Shown: positions 14,961 to 24,195, numbered from the stretch's first letter. The stretch is 64,000 nt of DNA from an uncultured Clostridium sp. (GCA_946553025.1 CAMNRM010000019.1:1-64000); one strand, 5' to 3'. Notes: generated from the sequence alone by a model not told the origin. Numbers and translations: made by a program.

Positions 14961-16287
14961 AGCCTGCGGCCCAGAGTTTTTCCTTCCCCAAAAGCTGCCC
15001 CACGCGGACCAGTTCCCCTTTAACCTTCTCGGTTTCTTTGCTTGCGGCTGCTGTTTTTTTCCCACTTTTTCCTCCTTTTTTTCTTTCTTCCTCCTGTGGT
15101 TTTTCCTGAAAAACATACAGAGGATTAAGTAAAATCTCTCCCTGTTCCATCCCTTTAAGTTCCACAATCTCCAGCACCCTCCGGCTCTTATCCCGCAGTC
15201 TTCCTAACTGTACAATAATATCAATCGCCGCACTGATCTGGCTGCGAATCGCCATCAGAGGAAGTTCCGCTGCCATAAGCACCATGGATTCCAGGCGGGA
15301 AAGCATGTCCTTCGGGCTGTTTGCATGGCCCGTTCCCATCCCGCTGTGCCCGGTGTTAAAGGCCGTCAGAAGGTCAAAAGCTTCACCGGAGCGCACTTCT
15401 CCAACGATAATTCTTGACGGATTCATCCTCAATGCTGCCCGGATTAAATCCCGGATCGTCACTGCCCCTTCTCCTTCGCTGTTGGCATTTCTTGTTTCTA
15501 AGCGAACCAGATTGGGAACCTGCTGAATCTGCAGTTCGGCAGAATCTTCAATCGTAATCACCCGCTCATCCTCGGGAATAAAGGCCGAAAGTGCATTTAA
15601 AAATGTACTTTTTCCTGAGTTCGTTCCGCCGCTGATAAAAATATTGTACCCGGAGATCACCAAAAGCCTTAAAAACTCTGCCGCCTCCTCTGTAATGGAC
15701 TGATACTGAATTAATTTTTTAATGGTAATCGGCTCCGGAAACTTACGGATCGTCACTGCCGGCCCGTCTAAGGAAATCGGCGGAAGGACGACGTGCACGC
15801 GGGAACCGTCCTCTAAGCGGGCATCCACAATCGGCGAGGATACGTTGACCATACGATTTACACGGCTGACAATCTGCTGAATTAAATCTTCCAGCTGTTC
15901 TTCGCTGTCAAAACACTTGTCCCAGAGGATTTCTTTCCCCTTTTTTTCGATAAATATCTTCTCCCGGCCATTCACCATAATCTCCGTTACCTGGTCATCA
16001 TCCACTAATTCCTGTAAAATTCCCAGACGGCAGAAGGAATCAAACAATCGTTTGCGCAAATCCAGTTTTTCTTTCAGCGGAACAAATTCCTTCTCCCCCA
16101 ATTCCTTAATTTCCTGATCAATTAAATCCCTAAGTTCCTCATCGCTTATCGTTCTCTGCCGCTCAATTTCCTCCATGATCTTCTTTTGAATCTGCTGGCG
16201 GAAAGAGAGGCTGCCCGCCTTTTTTTCTATAGAAACCTCCTGTTCCCCCTGTACTGCTTCACTTATCATTTCTTCCGTTTTGTGCAT
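14950..16287 (-). CDS. tadA: TadA/CpaF-type secretion ATPase
   Basis: A 445-aa hexameric traffic ATPase of the CpaF branch. Residues about 60-200 form the N-terminal domain (LVDDDQVTEIMVNG, ARLEDGSRVHVVLPP). Walker A is GGTNSGKST (220-228), the Asp/Glu box is VITIEDSAELQI, Walker B is IIVGEVRSGEAFD, and the His box is GHSGMGTGHANSP. The protein powers pilus polymerisation from the cytoplasmic face. AGAGGG precedes ATG by seven bases. The C-terminal tail (about 395-445) is Lys-rich and overlaps the tadB frame. Confidence 0.95.
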   Translation of the reverse strand: MHKTEEMISEAVQGEQEVSIEKKAGSLSFRQQIQKKIMEEIERQRTISDEELRDLIDQEIKELGEKEFVPLKEKLDLRKRLFDSFCRLGILQELVDDDQVTEIMVNGREKIFIEKKGKEILWDKCFDSEEQLEDLIQQIVSRVNRMVNVSSPIVDARLEDGSRVHVVLPPISLDGPAVTIRKFPEPITIKKLIQYQSITEEAAEFLRLLVISGYNIFISGGTNSGKSTFLNALSAFIPEDERVITIEDSAELQIQQVPNLVRLETRNANSEGEGAVTIRDLIRAALRMNPSRIIVGEVRSGEAFDLLTAFNTGHSGMGTGHANSPKDMLSRLESMVLMAAELPLMAIRSQISAAIDIIVQLGRLRDKSRRVLEIVELKGMEQGEILLNPLYVFQEKPQEEERKKGGKSGKKTAAASKETEKVKGELVRVGQLLGKEKLWAAGCEL

Positions 16288-16301
16288 AGCCCAACCCTCT
16301 C

Positions 16302-17312
16302 TTACTGCCAGCTTTGTTTCCCTTTAAGAAGCTGCCGGACAAAGTCCCCCAGTTCTCCCCAGAGAAGCTGTTCCAGATAGTTTTTTCTTCCGGCAAAGCT
16401 GCTGTGATAGGGCAGCTTTAACTTCTGTGTTTTTTCAAGCAGATTCTCATGTCCGGAGGCTTTTACATAGTCTTCATACTCCTCTACCTTGGCCAGGGAA
16501 AACCAGTCCTGCTTTATCGGCATGTAAATTCCGTCACAGACTTCCAGGATGTGTACCGCCATCTTCCCAAACTGCCCCAAATCCACAATCATTATCTCAT
16601 AAATCCCTTCCCGGGCAATCTGGGTCAGAAGATCTGCCATCTGTTCTGCGCTGATAGAGCAAAGATCCTCCGGATAACGGGCCGGAAGGATGTAGTCCAG
16701 TTCATCCCAGTGATAAACCAGAGATTTCAGCCTTGCCCAGCTGCATCCCCCCTGGCTGTAATAGTAAAGCACATCCGAAAAATCTCCCGGTCCCTCCTGT
16801 CCCATCAGCCTGCGAAACCCGGAACAGTCCTCCAGATTCAGATATAAAACCTTGCTCTCCTTCGCCAGAAGCTGCCCTAAAATCAGGGAAAATGAGGTCT
16901 TTAAGCACCGGTTTACCGGAGAATACACCCCCAGCAGCAGGCTTTTATTCCCTACGGCCACCGGCGGCAGAGTCGGCTGTGCACAGTAACAGCTCATCAC
17001 CTCCCGGACAATATTCGCGGTAGACTGGTACTTATAAACATAAGAATCTTCTTTTTCCTTATCCTCCTCTTCTGCTTCACCGTCCGAAAGAAAAACAACC
17101 TGTTCTGCTTTTATCTTTTCGGCTGCTTCCTTCATCCGGACATCCATCAGCAGAAGCTCAATATCCTGTTCCATAGAAAACTTCTCCAGCCTTTCCAGGC
17201 TGCTGAAGGCAATCACCGTAAAGGGCACCTGTCCTTTTTGGTTTGCCGTTTCCGCAAAGCGATCCGCAAAAAAAGGATCTACATCGTAAACTGCCATAAT
17301 TCGTTTCTTCAT
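16302..17312 (-). CDS. tadZ: TadZ/CpaE-like protein with a degenerate P-loop
   Basis: A 336-aa protein. An N-terminal receiver-like segment (about 1-115) lacks a clear phospho-acceptor pocket. A MinD-like ATPase domain follows (about 120-290), with a deviant Walker A region GVYSPVNRCLKTSFS (128-142) lacking the usual GKGG..KT spacing. A C-terminal segment of about 40 aa is specific to the family. TadZ proteins localise the pilus machine in the cell. The changed P-loop suggests weak or no ATP hydrolysis, as already known for some TadZ proteins. AGGTG precedes ATG. It is second in the operon. Confidence 0.82.
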   Translation of the reverse strand: MKKRIMAVYDVDPFFADRFAETANQKGQVPFTVIAFSSLERLEKFSMEQDIELLLMDVRMKEAAEKIKAEQVVFLSDGEAEEEDKEKEDSYVYKYQSTANIVREVMSCYCAQPTLPPVAVGNKSLLLGVYSPVNRCLKTSFSLILGQLLAKESKVLYLNLEDCSGFRRLMGQEGPGDFSDVLYYYSQGGCSWARLKSLVYHWDELDYILPARYPEDLCSISAEQMADLLTQIAREGIYEIMIVDLGQFGKMAVHILEVCDGIYMPIKQDWFSLAKVEEYEDYVKASGHENLLEKTQKLKLPYHSSFAGRKNYLEQLLWGELGDFVRQLLKGKQSWQ

Positions 17313-17339
17313 CCAGCACCTGCTTTCCTGCGCTGATTC

Positions 17340-17864
17340 CTAAAAAGGATAAATCAGCAAAAACCCACAAAGCCCCCAAAATAAACAAAATACCAGGGGC
17401 ACGGTTACTTCCCTTTTGTCCTCTTCGGACACATCGTACATGATTAAACGTTTTTCCTGAATTGTCCGTCGGATATAGACGGTCAGAAGGCCAAACCGAT
17501 CCCGAAACTGCTTTCGATAAAAAAGCTTTCCCAAAGACCAGCAGGCACCAACAGCCATCCCGGTTCCGATAACGAAAAAACCGGAGGCAAATCCCAGATA
17601 TCCGCAGATAAGAGCCATACACTTAATATCACCGGCACCCATCATGCGGCAAAGAAAAAATAGAAATAAGATACCGACTGCCGCAGCGTTCCGGGCCAGA
17701 TACCCGGCCGCCGCCAGCCAGCTGCTGTTCATCAAATACCCCAATCCCAGGGCAAACCAGAAGGTCAGCCACCAGTTGGGAATCCGTCGAATCCACAAAT
17801 CCCACAGACCTGCCCCAGCAAGGCAGAAAATCAAGCTGCACCGCAGCAATACATCATCAAACAC
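17340..17864 (-). CDS. prepilin peptidase (A24 family), first gene of the Tad operon
   Basis: A 174-aa polytopic protein with catalytic Asp in LWDLWIRRIPNW and the GxGD motif MMGAGDIK near residue 77. This is the short TadV/CpaA-type peptidase that processes Flp pilin and pseudopilins in the membrane. The start is GTG at 17864, with GGGGG seven bases upstream. The leader between the promoter (17909-17937) and this start has a small hairpin CCTGTC/GACAGG. Confidence 0.9.
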   Translation of the reverse strand: MFDDVLLRCSLIFCLAGAGLWDLWIRRIPNWWLTFWFALGLGYLMNSSWLAAAGYLARNAAAVGILFLFFLCRMMGAGDIKCMALICGYLGFASGFFVIGTGMAVGACWSLGKLFYRKQFRDRFGLLTVYIRRTIQEKRLIMYDVSEEDKREVTVPLVFCLFWGLCGFLLIYPF

Positions 17865-17908
17865 CGTATTCCCCCTGTCCTTTCTGACAGGTACTGGATG
17901 TAGTTTTG

Positions 17909-17937
17909 ATTATGCCACAGCGCAGATGTTTTGTCAA
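17909..17937 (-). promoter_or_regulatory. sigma-A promoter of the Tad pilus operon
   Basis: On the minus strand TTGACA (17932-17937) lies exactly 17 bases before CATAAT (17909-17914), about 45 bases before the first gene. It is close to consensus and is the only clear promoter for the 11-gene run. Confidence 0.82.
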
Positions 17938-18012
17938 CCATTATTTCCATATTTTTCCAAACTTTCGTCATTTTTCACAAATTTTTCCATAGAAATTCTA
18001 TGATACTTTACA

Positions 18013-18041
18013 TTGACCGTCTAAACCCTCCATGCTAGAAT
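18013..18041 (+). promoter_or_regulatory. sigma-A promoter of the ArsR regulator gene
   Basis: TTGACC (18013-18018) lies 17 bases before TAGAAT (18036-18041). Confidence 0.78.
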
Positions 18042-18048
18042 ATCGTTA

Positions 18049-18064
18049 GTTTAAATTTTTAAAC
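18049..18064. promoter_or_regulatory. candidate ArsR operator
   Basis: A palindrome GTTTAAA TT TTTAAAC (7-bp arms) lies just after the -10 at the predicted start point of the regulator's own transcript. Such placement would allow self-repression. The link to this regulator is inference. Confidence 0.55.
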
Positions 18065-18084
18065 CAAACAGGAGGCGATGACCA

Positions 18085-18405
18085 TTGACTAGCGCTGAAG
18101 AAATCCAGGAGGCATTCCACCAGTGTATGCCGTTGTTCATTGCCCTGGGCGATAAAGTCCGCTTGACGATTATTGATGCATTAAGCAGTGCAGCTTTAAA
18201 CAAACAGGGCTTAAATGTTAATCAGATTACCGAAAAAACCAGCCTTTCCCGGCCTGCAGTTTCTCACCATTTAAAGATTTTAAAGGATGCCGGACTGGTT
18301 GATATGCGCCCCTTAGGGACGGCCAACTACTATTACCTGACCATTGCCGAATGTAACCGGACGTTGATGAACCTTGGTTTTCGGCTTCAGGAATTTATTC
18401 CGTAG
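18085..18405 (+). CDS. ArsR-family winged-helix regulator
   Basis: A 106-aa protein with an ArsR/SmtB fold: LFIALGDKVRLTIIDAL, then ITEKTSLSRPAVSHHLKILKDAGLV as recognition helix region (about 50-75) and a wing with YYYLT. The family's usual CxC metal site in the recognition helix is absent, so it may not sense metals; other Cys residues are only at 15 and 93. It starts at TTG because the nearby ATG at 18078 meets an early stop. GGAGG lies nine bases upstream. No transporter or oxidoreductase is adjacent; the next gene is a DUF2508 protein. Confidence 0.88.
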   Translation: MTSAEEIQEAFHQCMPLFIALGDKVRLTIIDALSSAALNKQGLNVNQITEKTSLSRPAVSHHLKILKDAGLVDMRPLGTANYYYLTIAECNRTLMNLGFRLQEFIP

Positions 18406-18583
18406 GAGAAAAATTGTTTGCATAGTTACACGAAGAGAAATTAAGGTATACCCTGCCCTATTTTTACCCATACTTTTCCTATAGCAATTATTGGCATTGT
18501 TCTGTAATAAAAAGCAGAACGATTTTCCAGAAAGATTCTCGAAAAAGATTCTTTTAAAAAAACAGGAAAAGAAAGGAGTCAGC

Positions 18584-18844
18584 ATGGCAGGACTTTTCAG
18601 CAAAGCAAAGAAAAGAAAAAAGGCGGATATCCACCTTGATTTATCGGGTCTTCTCCGCCAGCTTGACCAGACAAAAGAAGAGATTGACGCTGCCAGAAAT
18701 CATTTTGAACAGGCTGTCGATCCCACACTTATTGACTGCTATATTTATGAAATTAATGCCGCGCAGCTGCGCTATCAGTTCCTTCTGCGCCATTTTAAGG
18801 CGATGGAAAACGGCCGGTTTGCCGGCATGATGCATAAGCAATAA
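18584..18844 (+). CDS. DUF2508 family small protein
   Basis: An 86-aa protein starting MAGLFSKAKKRKK with a basic N-terminus, then LSGLLRQLDQTKEEIDAARNHFEQ and VDPTLIDCYIYEINAAQLRYQFLLR. This matches the DUF2508 (YaaL-like) family of unknown function, common in Firmicutes. AAAGGAG lies seven bases before ATG. It is followed after 16 bases by the GH13 gene in the same direction. Predicted all-helical with no membrane segment. Confidence 0.85.
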   Translation: MAGLFSKAKKRKKADIHLDLSGLLRQLDQTKEEIDAARNHFEQAVDPTLIDCYIYEINAAQLRYQFLLRHFKAMENGRFAGMMHKQ

Positions 18845-18860
18845 CAGGAGGTAAAACAAC

Positions 18861-20195
18861 ATGAGCACTTGGTACGAAAAAGGGGTTTTTTATCACATGT
18901 ATCCACTGGGCATGACCGGTGCCCCAAAACAAAATACAGAAGAAGGCGTAACCAACCGTTTCGACGAACTGAACGACTGGATTCCCCACATACAGAAACT
19001 TGGATTTAATGCCGTCTATATCGGCCCTCTTTTTGAATCCTCATCCCACGGCTATGACACCAAAGACTACCGTCTGGTTGACCGCCGTCTGGGGGATAAT
19101 GAAGCGTTTAAAAACTTTGTAAATCTCTGTCATCAGGCGGGGATTCAGGTCGTTGTCGATGGTGTGTTCAATCATACCGGGCGGGAGTTTTTTGCCTTTA
19201 AAGACATCCAGGAAAAGCGGTGGGATTCCCCCTATAAAGACTGGTACAAAGGGGTAAATTTTAACGGAAATTCCCCTTATAATGACGGATTTGGCTACGA
19301 AGCATGGCAGGGTCATTACGAGCTTCCCTGCTTAAATCTGTGGAATCCTGACGTCCGCAACTATCTGTTTGATGTTATTCAGTTCTGGATTGATACCTTT
19401 GCTATTGACGGAATCCGCCTGGACTGTGCCAATGTATTAGACTTTAATTTTATGAAAGAAATGCGTCAGAAAACCAGTACAATGAAAGAAGATTTCTGGT
19501 TAATGGGTGAGGTTATTCACGGCGATTATGCCCGCTGGGTAAACCCGGAAATGCTCCATTCCGTGACGAATTATGAGCTTCACAAGAGCCTTTATTCGGG
19601 CTTTAACGACCATAATTTCTTTGAAATTGCCCATAATGTACGCCGCTTAGAAGCCATTCACCGCAAGCTTTATACCTTTGTTGACAACCACGATGAAGAC
19701 CGTATTGCCAGCAAATTAAAGATAAAAGAGCACCTCCTTCCTGTCTATACCTGCCTCTTTACCTTACCGGGAATCCCCTCGGTTTACTACGGCGGAGAAT
19801 GGGGCGTAGAAGGAAAGCGAACACGCACGAGCGATGAAGAACTCCGCCCTGCGCTAAAGGCCGGACAGGATGAAGAACTTCATGTTCCTCTGACGGACTG
19901 GATTGGAAAGCTGGGAAAGATCCATCAGGAAAATCCGGAATATCACGACGGCATTTACCAGGAACTGCTTTTAACCAACCGACAGTATGCCTTTGCCCGA
20001 AAAGCAGAAAAAAGCATCTGCATTACCGCAGTAAATAATGACGACCAGGATGTCACCATCCATGTTCCCGTCCCCATCCACGCAAGCACAGCCGAAAACC
20101 TTTTTACCGGCGATGTTCTTCCTATAGAAAACGGCAAACTTGCGCTTTCGCTTGAGGGAAATGGCGGAGTCGTCTTAAAAATAAGGGAGGATTAA
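18861..20195 (+). CDS. GH13 alpha-amylase family glucosidase
   Basis: A 444-aa TIM-barrel alpha-glucan hydrolase. VVVDGVFNHTG is conserved region I. GIRLDCAN gives nucleophile Asp188, GEVIHG the acid/base Glu217, and DNHDED the third acid Asp278. A short C-terminal beta domain follows. No signal peptide is present, so it acts in the cytoplasm, likely on maltodextrin or glycogen-derived oligosaccharides. It is shorter than oligo-1,6-glucosidases (about 550 aa). AGGAGGT lies ten bases before ATG. It precedes glgB by seven bases, pointing to a glycogen or maltodextrin operon. Confidence 0.9.
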   Translation: MSTWYEKGVFYHMYPLGMTGAPKQNTEEGVTNRFDELNDWIPHIQKLGFNAVYIGPLFESSSHGYDTKDYRLVDRRLGDNEAFKNFVNLCHQAGIQVVVDGVFNHTGREFFAFKDIQEKRWDSPYKDWYKGVNFNGNSPYNDGFGYEAWQGHYELPCLNLWNPDVRNYLFDVIQFWIDTFAIDGIRLDCANVLDFNFMKEMRQKTSTMKEDFWLMGEVIHGDYARWVNPEMLHSVTNYELHKSLYSGFNDHNFFEIAHNVRRLEAIHRKLYTFVDNHDEDRIASKLKIKEHLLPVYTCLFTLPGIPSVYYGGEWGVEGKRTRTSDEELRPALKAGQDEELHVPLTDWIGKLGKIHQENPEYHDGIYQELLLTNRQYAFARKAEKSICITAVNNDDQDVTIHVPVPIHASTAENLFTGDVLPIENGKLALSLEGNGGVVLKIRED

Positions 20196-20202
20196 GAAAA
20201 CT

Positions 20203-22104
20203 ATGCCAAGACGTAAAAAACAAGCTGGAACAGGCTTTCTCACCGATATGGACCGCTACCTGTTCGGAAATGGAACCCACTACACGATTTATGAAAAAAT
20301 GGGAGCACATCCTAAAGTTTACCAGGGTAAATCCGGCATGTATTTTGCCGTATGGGCACCACATGCCCAGTCCGTCAGCCTGGTTTGTGACCGCAACGGA
20401 TGGATTCCCGGGGCTGACCCGATGACCATGCTGGAAACCTCCGGTATCTGGGAAATTTTCATCCCGGGCATGGGTCTTGGAGAGATGTATAAATATGCCA
20501 TTACCACGGAAAGCGGAAAGGTTTTATTTAAAGCCGATCCCTATGCTTTCAGCTCCGAATACCGTCCTGGCACAGCTTCAGTTACCGCGGATATTAACGA
20601 TTTTAAATGGAGTGATTCTGCCTGGATGACGAAGCGCAGGGAAGCAAATCCGATGAAATCTCCCATGAGTATCTACGAGGTTCATCTTGGTTCCTGGCGC
20701 AAGAAAAACCGCCCGGAAAAGGACGGCGTCTATACTTATAAGGAAGCTGCCCACGAACTGGCAGACTATGTCAAGGAGATGGGCTACACCCATGTGGAGC
20801 TTTTAGGTATTGCCGAACACCCCTTTGACGGGTCATGGGGCTATCAGGTAACGGGGTATTTTGCCCCTACATCCCGCTATGGAACACCGAAGGAATTCAT
20901 GTATTTCGTCAACTATTTACATAAGAAAAACATTGGAATTATCCTGGACTGGGTTCCCGCCCACTTCCCAAAAGATGCCCACGGACTGGCAGATTTTGAC
21001 GGGCAGCCCCTCTACGAGTACAGCGATTCCCGCAAAGGAGAGCACCCGGATTGGGGTACAAAAGTCTTTGATTATGAGAAAAATGAAGTGAAAAACTTCT
21101 TAATTTCCAACGCTCTCTACTGGGTGGAAAAGTTCCATGTGGACGGCCTGCGCGTGGATGCCGTGGCTTCCATGCTGTATTTAGACTATGGACGCACCCC
21201 CGGAAACTGGGTTCCCAACAAGTACGGCGGACATGAAAATCTGGAAGCTATCGAGTTTTTCAAGCACTTAAACAGCGTATTAATCGGCAAAAATACAGGC
21301 GCAATTATGATTGCCGAAGAGTCCACCGCCTGGCCGAATGTCACCAAAAAACCGGAGGATGACGGTCTTGGATTCAGCTTTAAATGGAATATGGGATGGA
21401 TGCATGACTTCCTGGAATACATGAAACTTGACCCCTATTTCCGCAAATATAACCACAATAAAATGACCTTTGGACTCACTTATTTTACCAGTGAAAACTA
21501 TATTTTAGTCCTTTCTCACGACGAAGTTGTCCACTTAAAATGCTCCATGATTAACAAGATGCCGGGCATTTATGAGGATAAATTTGCCAACTTAAAATGC
21601 GGCTATACCTTTATGCTTGGCCATCCCGGAAAGAAGCTTTTATTTATGGGACAAGACTTTGGACAATGGCATGAATGGGATGAAAAGGTTTCCTTAGACT
21701 GGCATTTAACCCAGGAAGAACAGCACCATTCCCTCCAGTCTTACGTCCGCGATCTGCTTCATTTATATAAGAAATATCCGGCACTTTACAGCCTGGATAA
21801 CGACTGGAACGGCTTTGAATGGATTAATGCAAACGACGGCGATCGAAGCATTTTCTCCTTTATCCGCCGCGACGAAACCGGAAAAAAGAACCTGCTTTTT
21901 GTGATTAATTTCACGCCGATGGAACGCTCCGATTATCGCGTAGGCGTTCCGAAAAAAGGAACCTATAACCTGGTTCTTAACTCCCAGGAAGGTCTTCTTC
22001 CCAAGTCGGTTCCCTACAAGGCAGAAAAAGGCGAATGTGACGGCCAGCCCTATGCTGTAGCCTATCCGCTTCCTCCTTATGGAACAGCGGTATTTCGCTT
22101 CTAA
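20203..22104 (+). CDS. glgB: 1,4-alpha-glucan branching enzyme
   Basis: A 633-aa GH13 branching enzyme that cuts alpha-1,4 chains and rejoins them as alpha-1,6 branches in glycogen. A CBM48 domain (about 25-130) is followed by the catalytic barrel with ILDWVPAHFPKD, GLRVDAVASM (nucleophile Asp319), MIAEESTAW (acid/base Glu372 or 373) and LSHDEVVH, and a C-terminal beta domain. GGGAGG precedes ATG. No glgA, glgC or glgP is nearby; the other glycogen genes must be elsewhere. A strong terminator ends the transcript. Confidence 0.96.
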   Translation: MPRRKKQAGTGFLTDMDRYLFGNGTHYTIYEKMGAHPKVYQGKSGMYFAVWAPHAQSVSLVCDRNGWIPGADPMTMLETSGIWEIFIPGMGLGEMYKYAITTESGKVLFKADPYAFSSEYRPGTASVTADINDFKWSDSAWMTKRREANPMKSPMSIYEVHLGSWRKKNRPEKDGVYTYKEAAHELADYVKEMGYTHVELLGIAEHPFDGSWGYQVTGYFAPTSRYGTPKEFMYFVNYLHKKNIGIILDWVPAHFPKDAHGLADFDGQPLYEYSDSRKGEHPDWGTKVFDYEKNEVKNFLISNALYWVEKFHVDGLRVDAVASMLYLDYGRTPGNWVPNKYGGHENLEAIEFFKHLNSVLIGKNTGAIMIAEESTAWPNVTKKPEDDGLGFSFKWNMGWMHDFLEYMKLDPYFRKYNHNKMTFGLTYFTSENYILVLSHDEVVHLKCSMINKMPGIYEDKFANLKCGYTFMLGHPGKKLLFMGQDFGQWHEWDEKVSLDWHLTQEEQHHSLQSYVRDLLHLYKKYPALYSLDNDWNGFEWINANDGDRSIFSFIRRDETGKKNLLFVINFTPMERSDYRVGVPKKGTYNLVLNSQEGLLPKSVPYKAEKGECDGQPYAVAYPLPPYGTAVFRF

Positions 22105-22120
22105 TAACTGATAAGATAAT

Positions 22121-22168
22121 AAAACCGCTGCAAACCTGTTCATCATCCGTTTGCAGCGGTTTTCTTTT
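22121..22168 (+). terminator. terminator after glgB
   Basis: A perfect 15-bp stem AAAACCGCTGCAAAC/GTTTGCAGCGGTTTT (22121-22135 and 22149-22163) is followed by CTTTTC. Confidence 0.9.
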
Positions 22169-22248
22169 CTATTTGTTTCCTCTTCGATTTGCTTCTTTTA
22201 TTTTCCGCAGAACATTACTTCTTCCTTCATCCCATCCAAGCAATAATC

Positions 22249-23928
22249 CTATCCGAAAATCCTCCATGCACAGATAAACCGGCTGGCCCACCAGGAACCC
22301 AGTTCGTGGTAAATGACGCGGCCGTGCCCGGAAGAAGCGTCAATAACCATTCCTCCGCCCGCAGCTATTCCCACATGCCCGGAAACAACAACGATATCAC
22401 CGGCACGGATATCGGAGAAATTGCTGATCCGCGTATAGCGGCCCACATTCCGCCATCCGGCAGAGGTTATGTAGCTTTGGCTTACACCGGCCTGATTTAA
22501 ACACCAGTAAACAAAACCGGAACAGTCAAACGAATTCGGACCTTTTGCCCCCCATACATAGGGACAACCAAGCTTTGACTGGGCCACGGCAAGGAGCGTG
22601 CTGACACCGCCGGACGTGCTGACTGCCGACGAACCGGAAACTCCGGACGGACCGCTGGCAGCAGGAGCGCTGTTTCCGGCGGCGGCTGCCCCTCCTCCGG
22701 AACCGGAAGAAGCCGCTGCTGCCGTCTGGCTGCTGCCTCCGGCAGGGCGGGAAGCCGCCTGGCTGTTCTGATTATTTGAACCTGCGGACTGTTTTGGTGC
22801 CTTCTTGACATTCTCCCCCGTAAGCTTTGCCATCGTCATGGCACCTACGGTTCCGTCGCTTGCCAGACCGTTTTGTGTCTGGAAGGATTTTACTGCTTTT
22901 TCGGTTACTTCGCCGTAATAGCCGGTAATATTTGCCGAATGTAAATAGCCGTATTTGCTTAAAAGTTCCTGTACTTTGGAAACATTATTATTCTCATCAC
23001 CCAGACGCAGGCCCATGGGCTTTGCATCCGGACTGCTTAACGCCAGCCTGGTTCCGGGCCCAAGATACCCGTCCACCACCTGATCGTTTCTTGCCTGGAA
23101 CTGTTTTACTGCGTCAACCGTTTCCTGGCCGTAAGCGCCGTCCGGATCGGAAAGCAGGTAGCCCAGACTTTTTAACTGTTCCTGGGCAGCTAAAACAACA
23201 TCGCTCTTTTCCCCCAGGGCAACAAAGTTAGCTTTTATTTCGTCGGAATACATTAAGTTAAAGGTCTGCTGGCCAACCTTTCCGTCCTGGCTTAAGTTGT
23301 TAATTTCCTGTAATTTAAGAACTGCGCTTTCCGTGGAATCGCCAAAAGATCCCGTCAGCTGATCACTGCTGGCAAGATAACCAAGTTCATAAAGCCGGTT
23401 TTGAATAACAACGATATCATCACCTTCATCGCCCTTCTGCACGGCATAATACTTGGCCTCCGGCGACATAATCGCATCGTAGGTCGAGCTGCCCACAATG
23501 CCGTCCTGAATTAAACCGTGCTGACGCTGGAAAATTTTTACAGCGCGTTCCGTCTGTGTTCCAAAATAGGGCGTCGGTTCATCGTGATCCATAAATCCCA
23601 GTTCCATCAGCCTTTCCTGAAGCTGGGTAACTACCGGGTGCTCCTCGCCCAGGCGCAGATTTTCCGGCATGGGAACAGCTTCAGGAACCGTGACCTGAAG
23701 TTCGGGGAGGATCTGCCCGCGGGGGCTTAATGCAGGGATGGTTTCGGGTGCGGTGGTAACAATAATCTCTTCTGTCGTTTCTATCGTCTGGATATCTGCG
23801 GTCGAATCCGCCGCAGGAATGGTTTCCGGTTTTTTCTGGCAGCCGCAGGCCAATGCAGAGCAGAGCAGGGCAGTCAGGGTGAGGGCAGAGTAAGTGGTCA
23901 GTCTTCTGTATGATTTATTCCATTTCAT
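22249..23928 (-). CDS. secreted peptidoglycan hydrolase: four PG-binding repeats plus NlpC/P60
   Basis: A 559-aa exported protein. A hydrophobic N-terminus (about 10-30) ends at CGCQKK, which may be a lipoprotein site though the lipobox is not canonical. Four PG_binding_1 modules (between about 95 and 375) share the pattern LQ..L..LGY..G.FG..T..AV..FQ. A Ser/Ala/Gly linker (about 380-440) precedes an NlpC/P60 domain (441-559) with catalytic Cys469 in FDCSGF and His518 in GHVGIA. NlpC/P60 enzymes cut D-Glu to diamino-acid bonds in wall peptides. It acts outside the cell, probably in wall turnover. Confidence 0.93.
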   Translation of the reverse strand: MKWNKSYRRLTTYSALTLTALLCSALACGCQKKPETIPAADSTADIQTIETTEEIIVTTAPETIPALSPRGQILPELQVTVPEAVPMPENLRLGEEHPVVTQLQERLMELGFMDHDEPTPYFGTQTERAVKIFQRQHGLIQDGIVGSSTYDAIMSPEAKYYAVQKGDEGDDIVVIQNRLYELGYLASSDQLTGSFGDSTESAVLKLQEINNLSQDGKVGQQTFNLMYSDEIKANFVALGEKSDVVLAAQEQLKSLGYLLSDPDGAYGQETVDAVKQFQARNDQVVDGYLGPGTRLALSSPDAKPMGLRLGDENNNVSKVQELLSKYGYLHSANITGYYGEVTEKAVKSFQTQNGLASDGTVGAMTMAKLTGENVKKAPKQSAGSNNQNSQAASRPAGGSSQTAAAASSGSGGGAAAAGNSAPAASGPSGVSGSSAVSTSGGVSTLLAVAQSKLGCPYVWGAKGPNSFDCSGFVYWCLNQAGVSQSYITSAGWRNVGRYTRISNFSDIRAGDIVVVSGHVGIAAGGGMVIDASSGHGRVIYHELGSWWASRFICAWRIFG

Positions 23929-24195
23929 GGGAGAGTCCTTTCTTCAAATAATCGGATTTACGGTAAGTTTGATACACAGATCTCTTTGCACACGGTGCTT
24001 CTGGTATCAGTGAAACAATCTATGCACTGCCTTTTCTGCCCTGCAGTCTGGTCAAATTTTACGGATAGTCGGATACTAAGATAATTAAAGCGCCAAAAAA
24101 GCTTTTGCCGCTGCTTTATTTTGCAGGCAGGAAAGACTTAACTGTCAAATTACGCTTTATTCTAGCACATTTTTCAAAGAATTTCTACTATCCGA

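Noticed and set aside
14960-15167. Longer TadB start inside tadA
   Set aside because: It would require over 200 bp of overlap and adds only Lys-rich low-complexity sequence mirrored from the tadA tail frame.
18861-22104. A complete glycogen synthesis operon
   Set aside because: Only a GH13 hydrolase and the branching enzyme are present; no glgA, glgC, glgD or glgP follows, and a strong terminator ends the unit.
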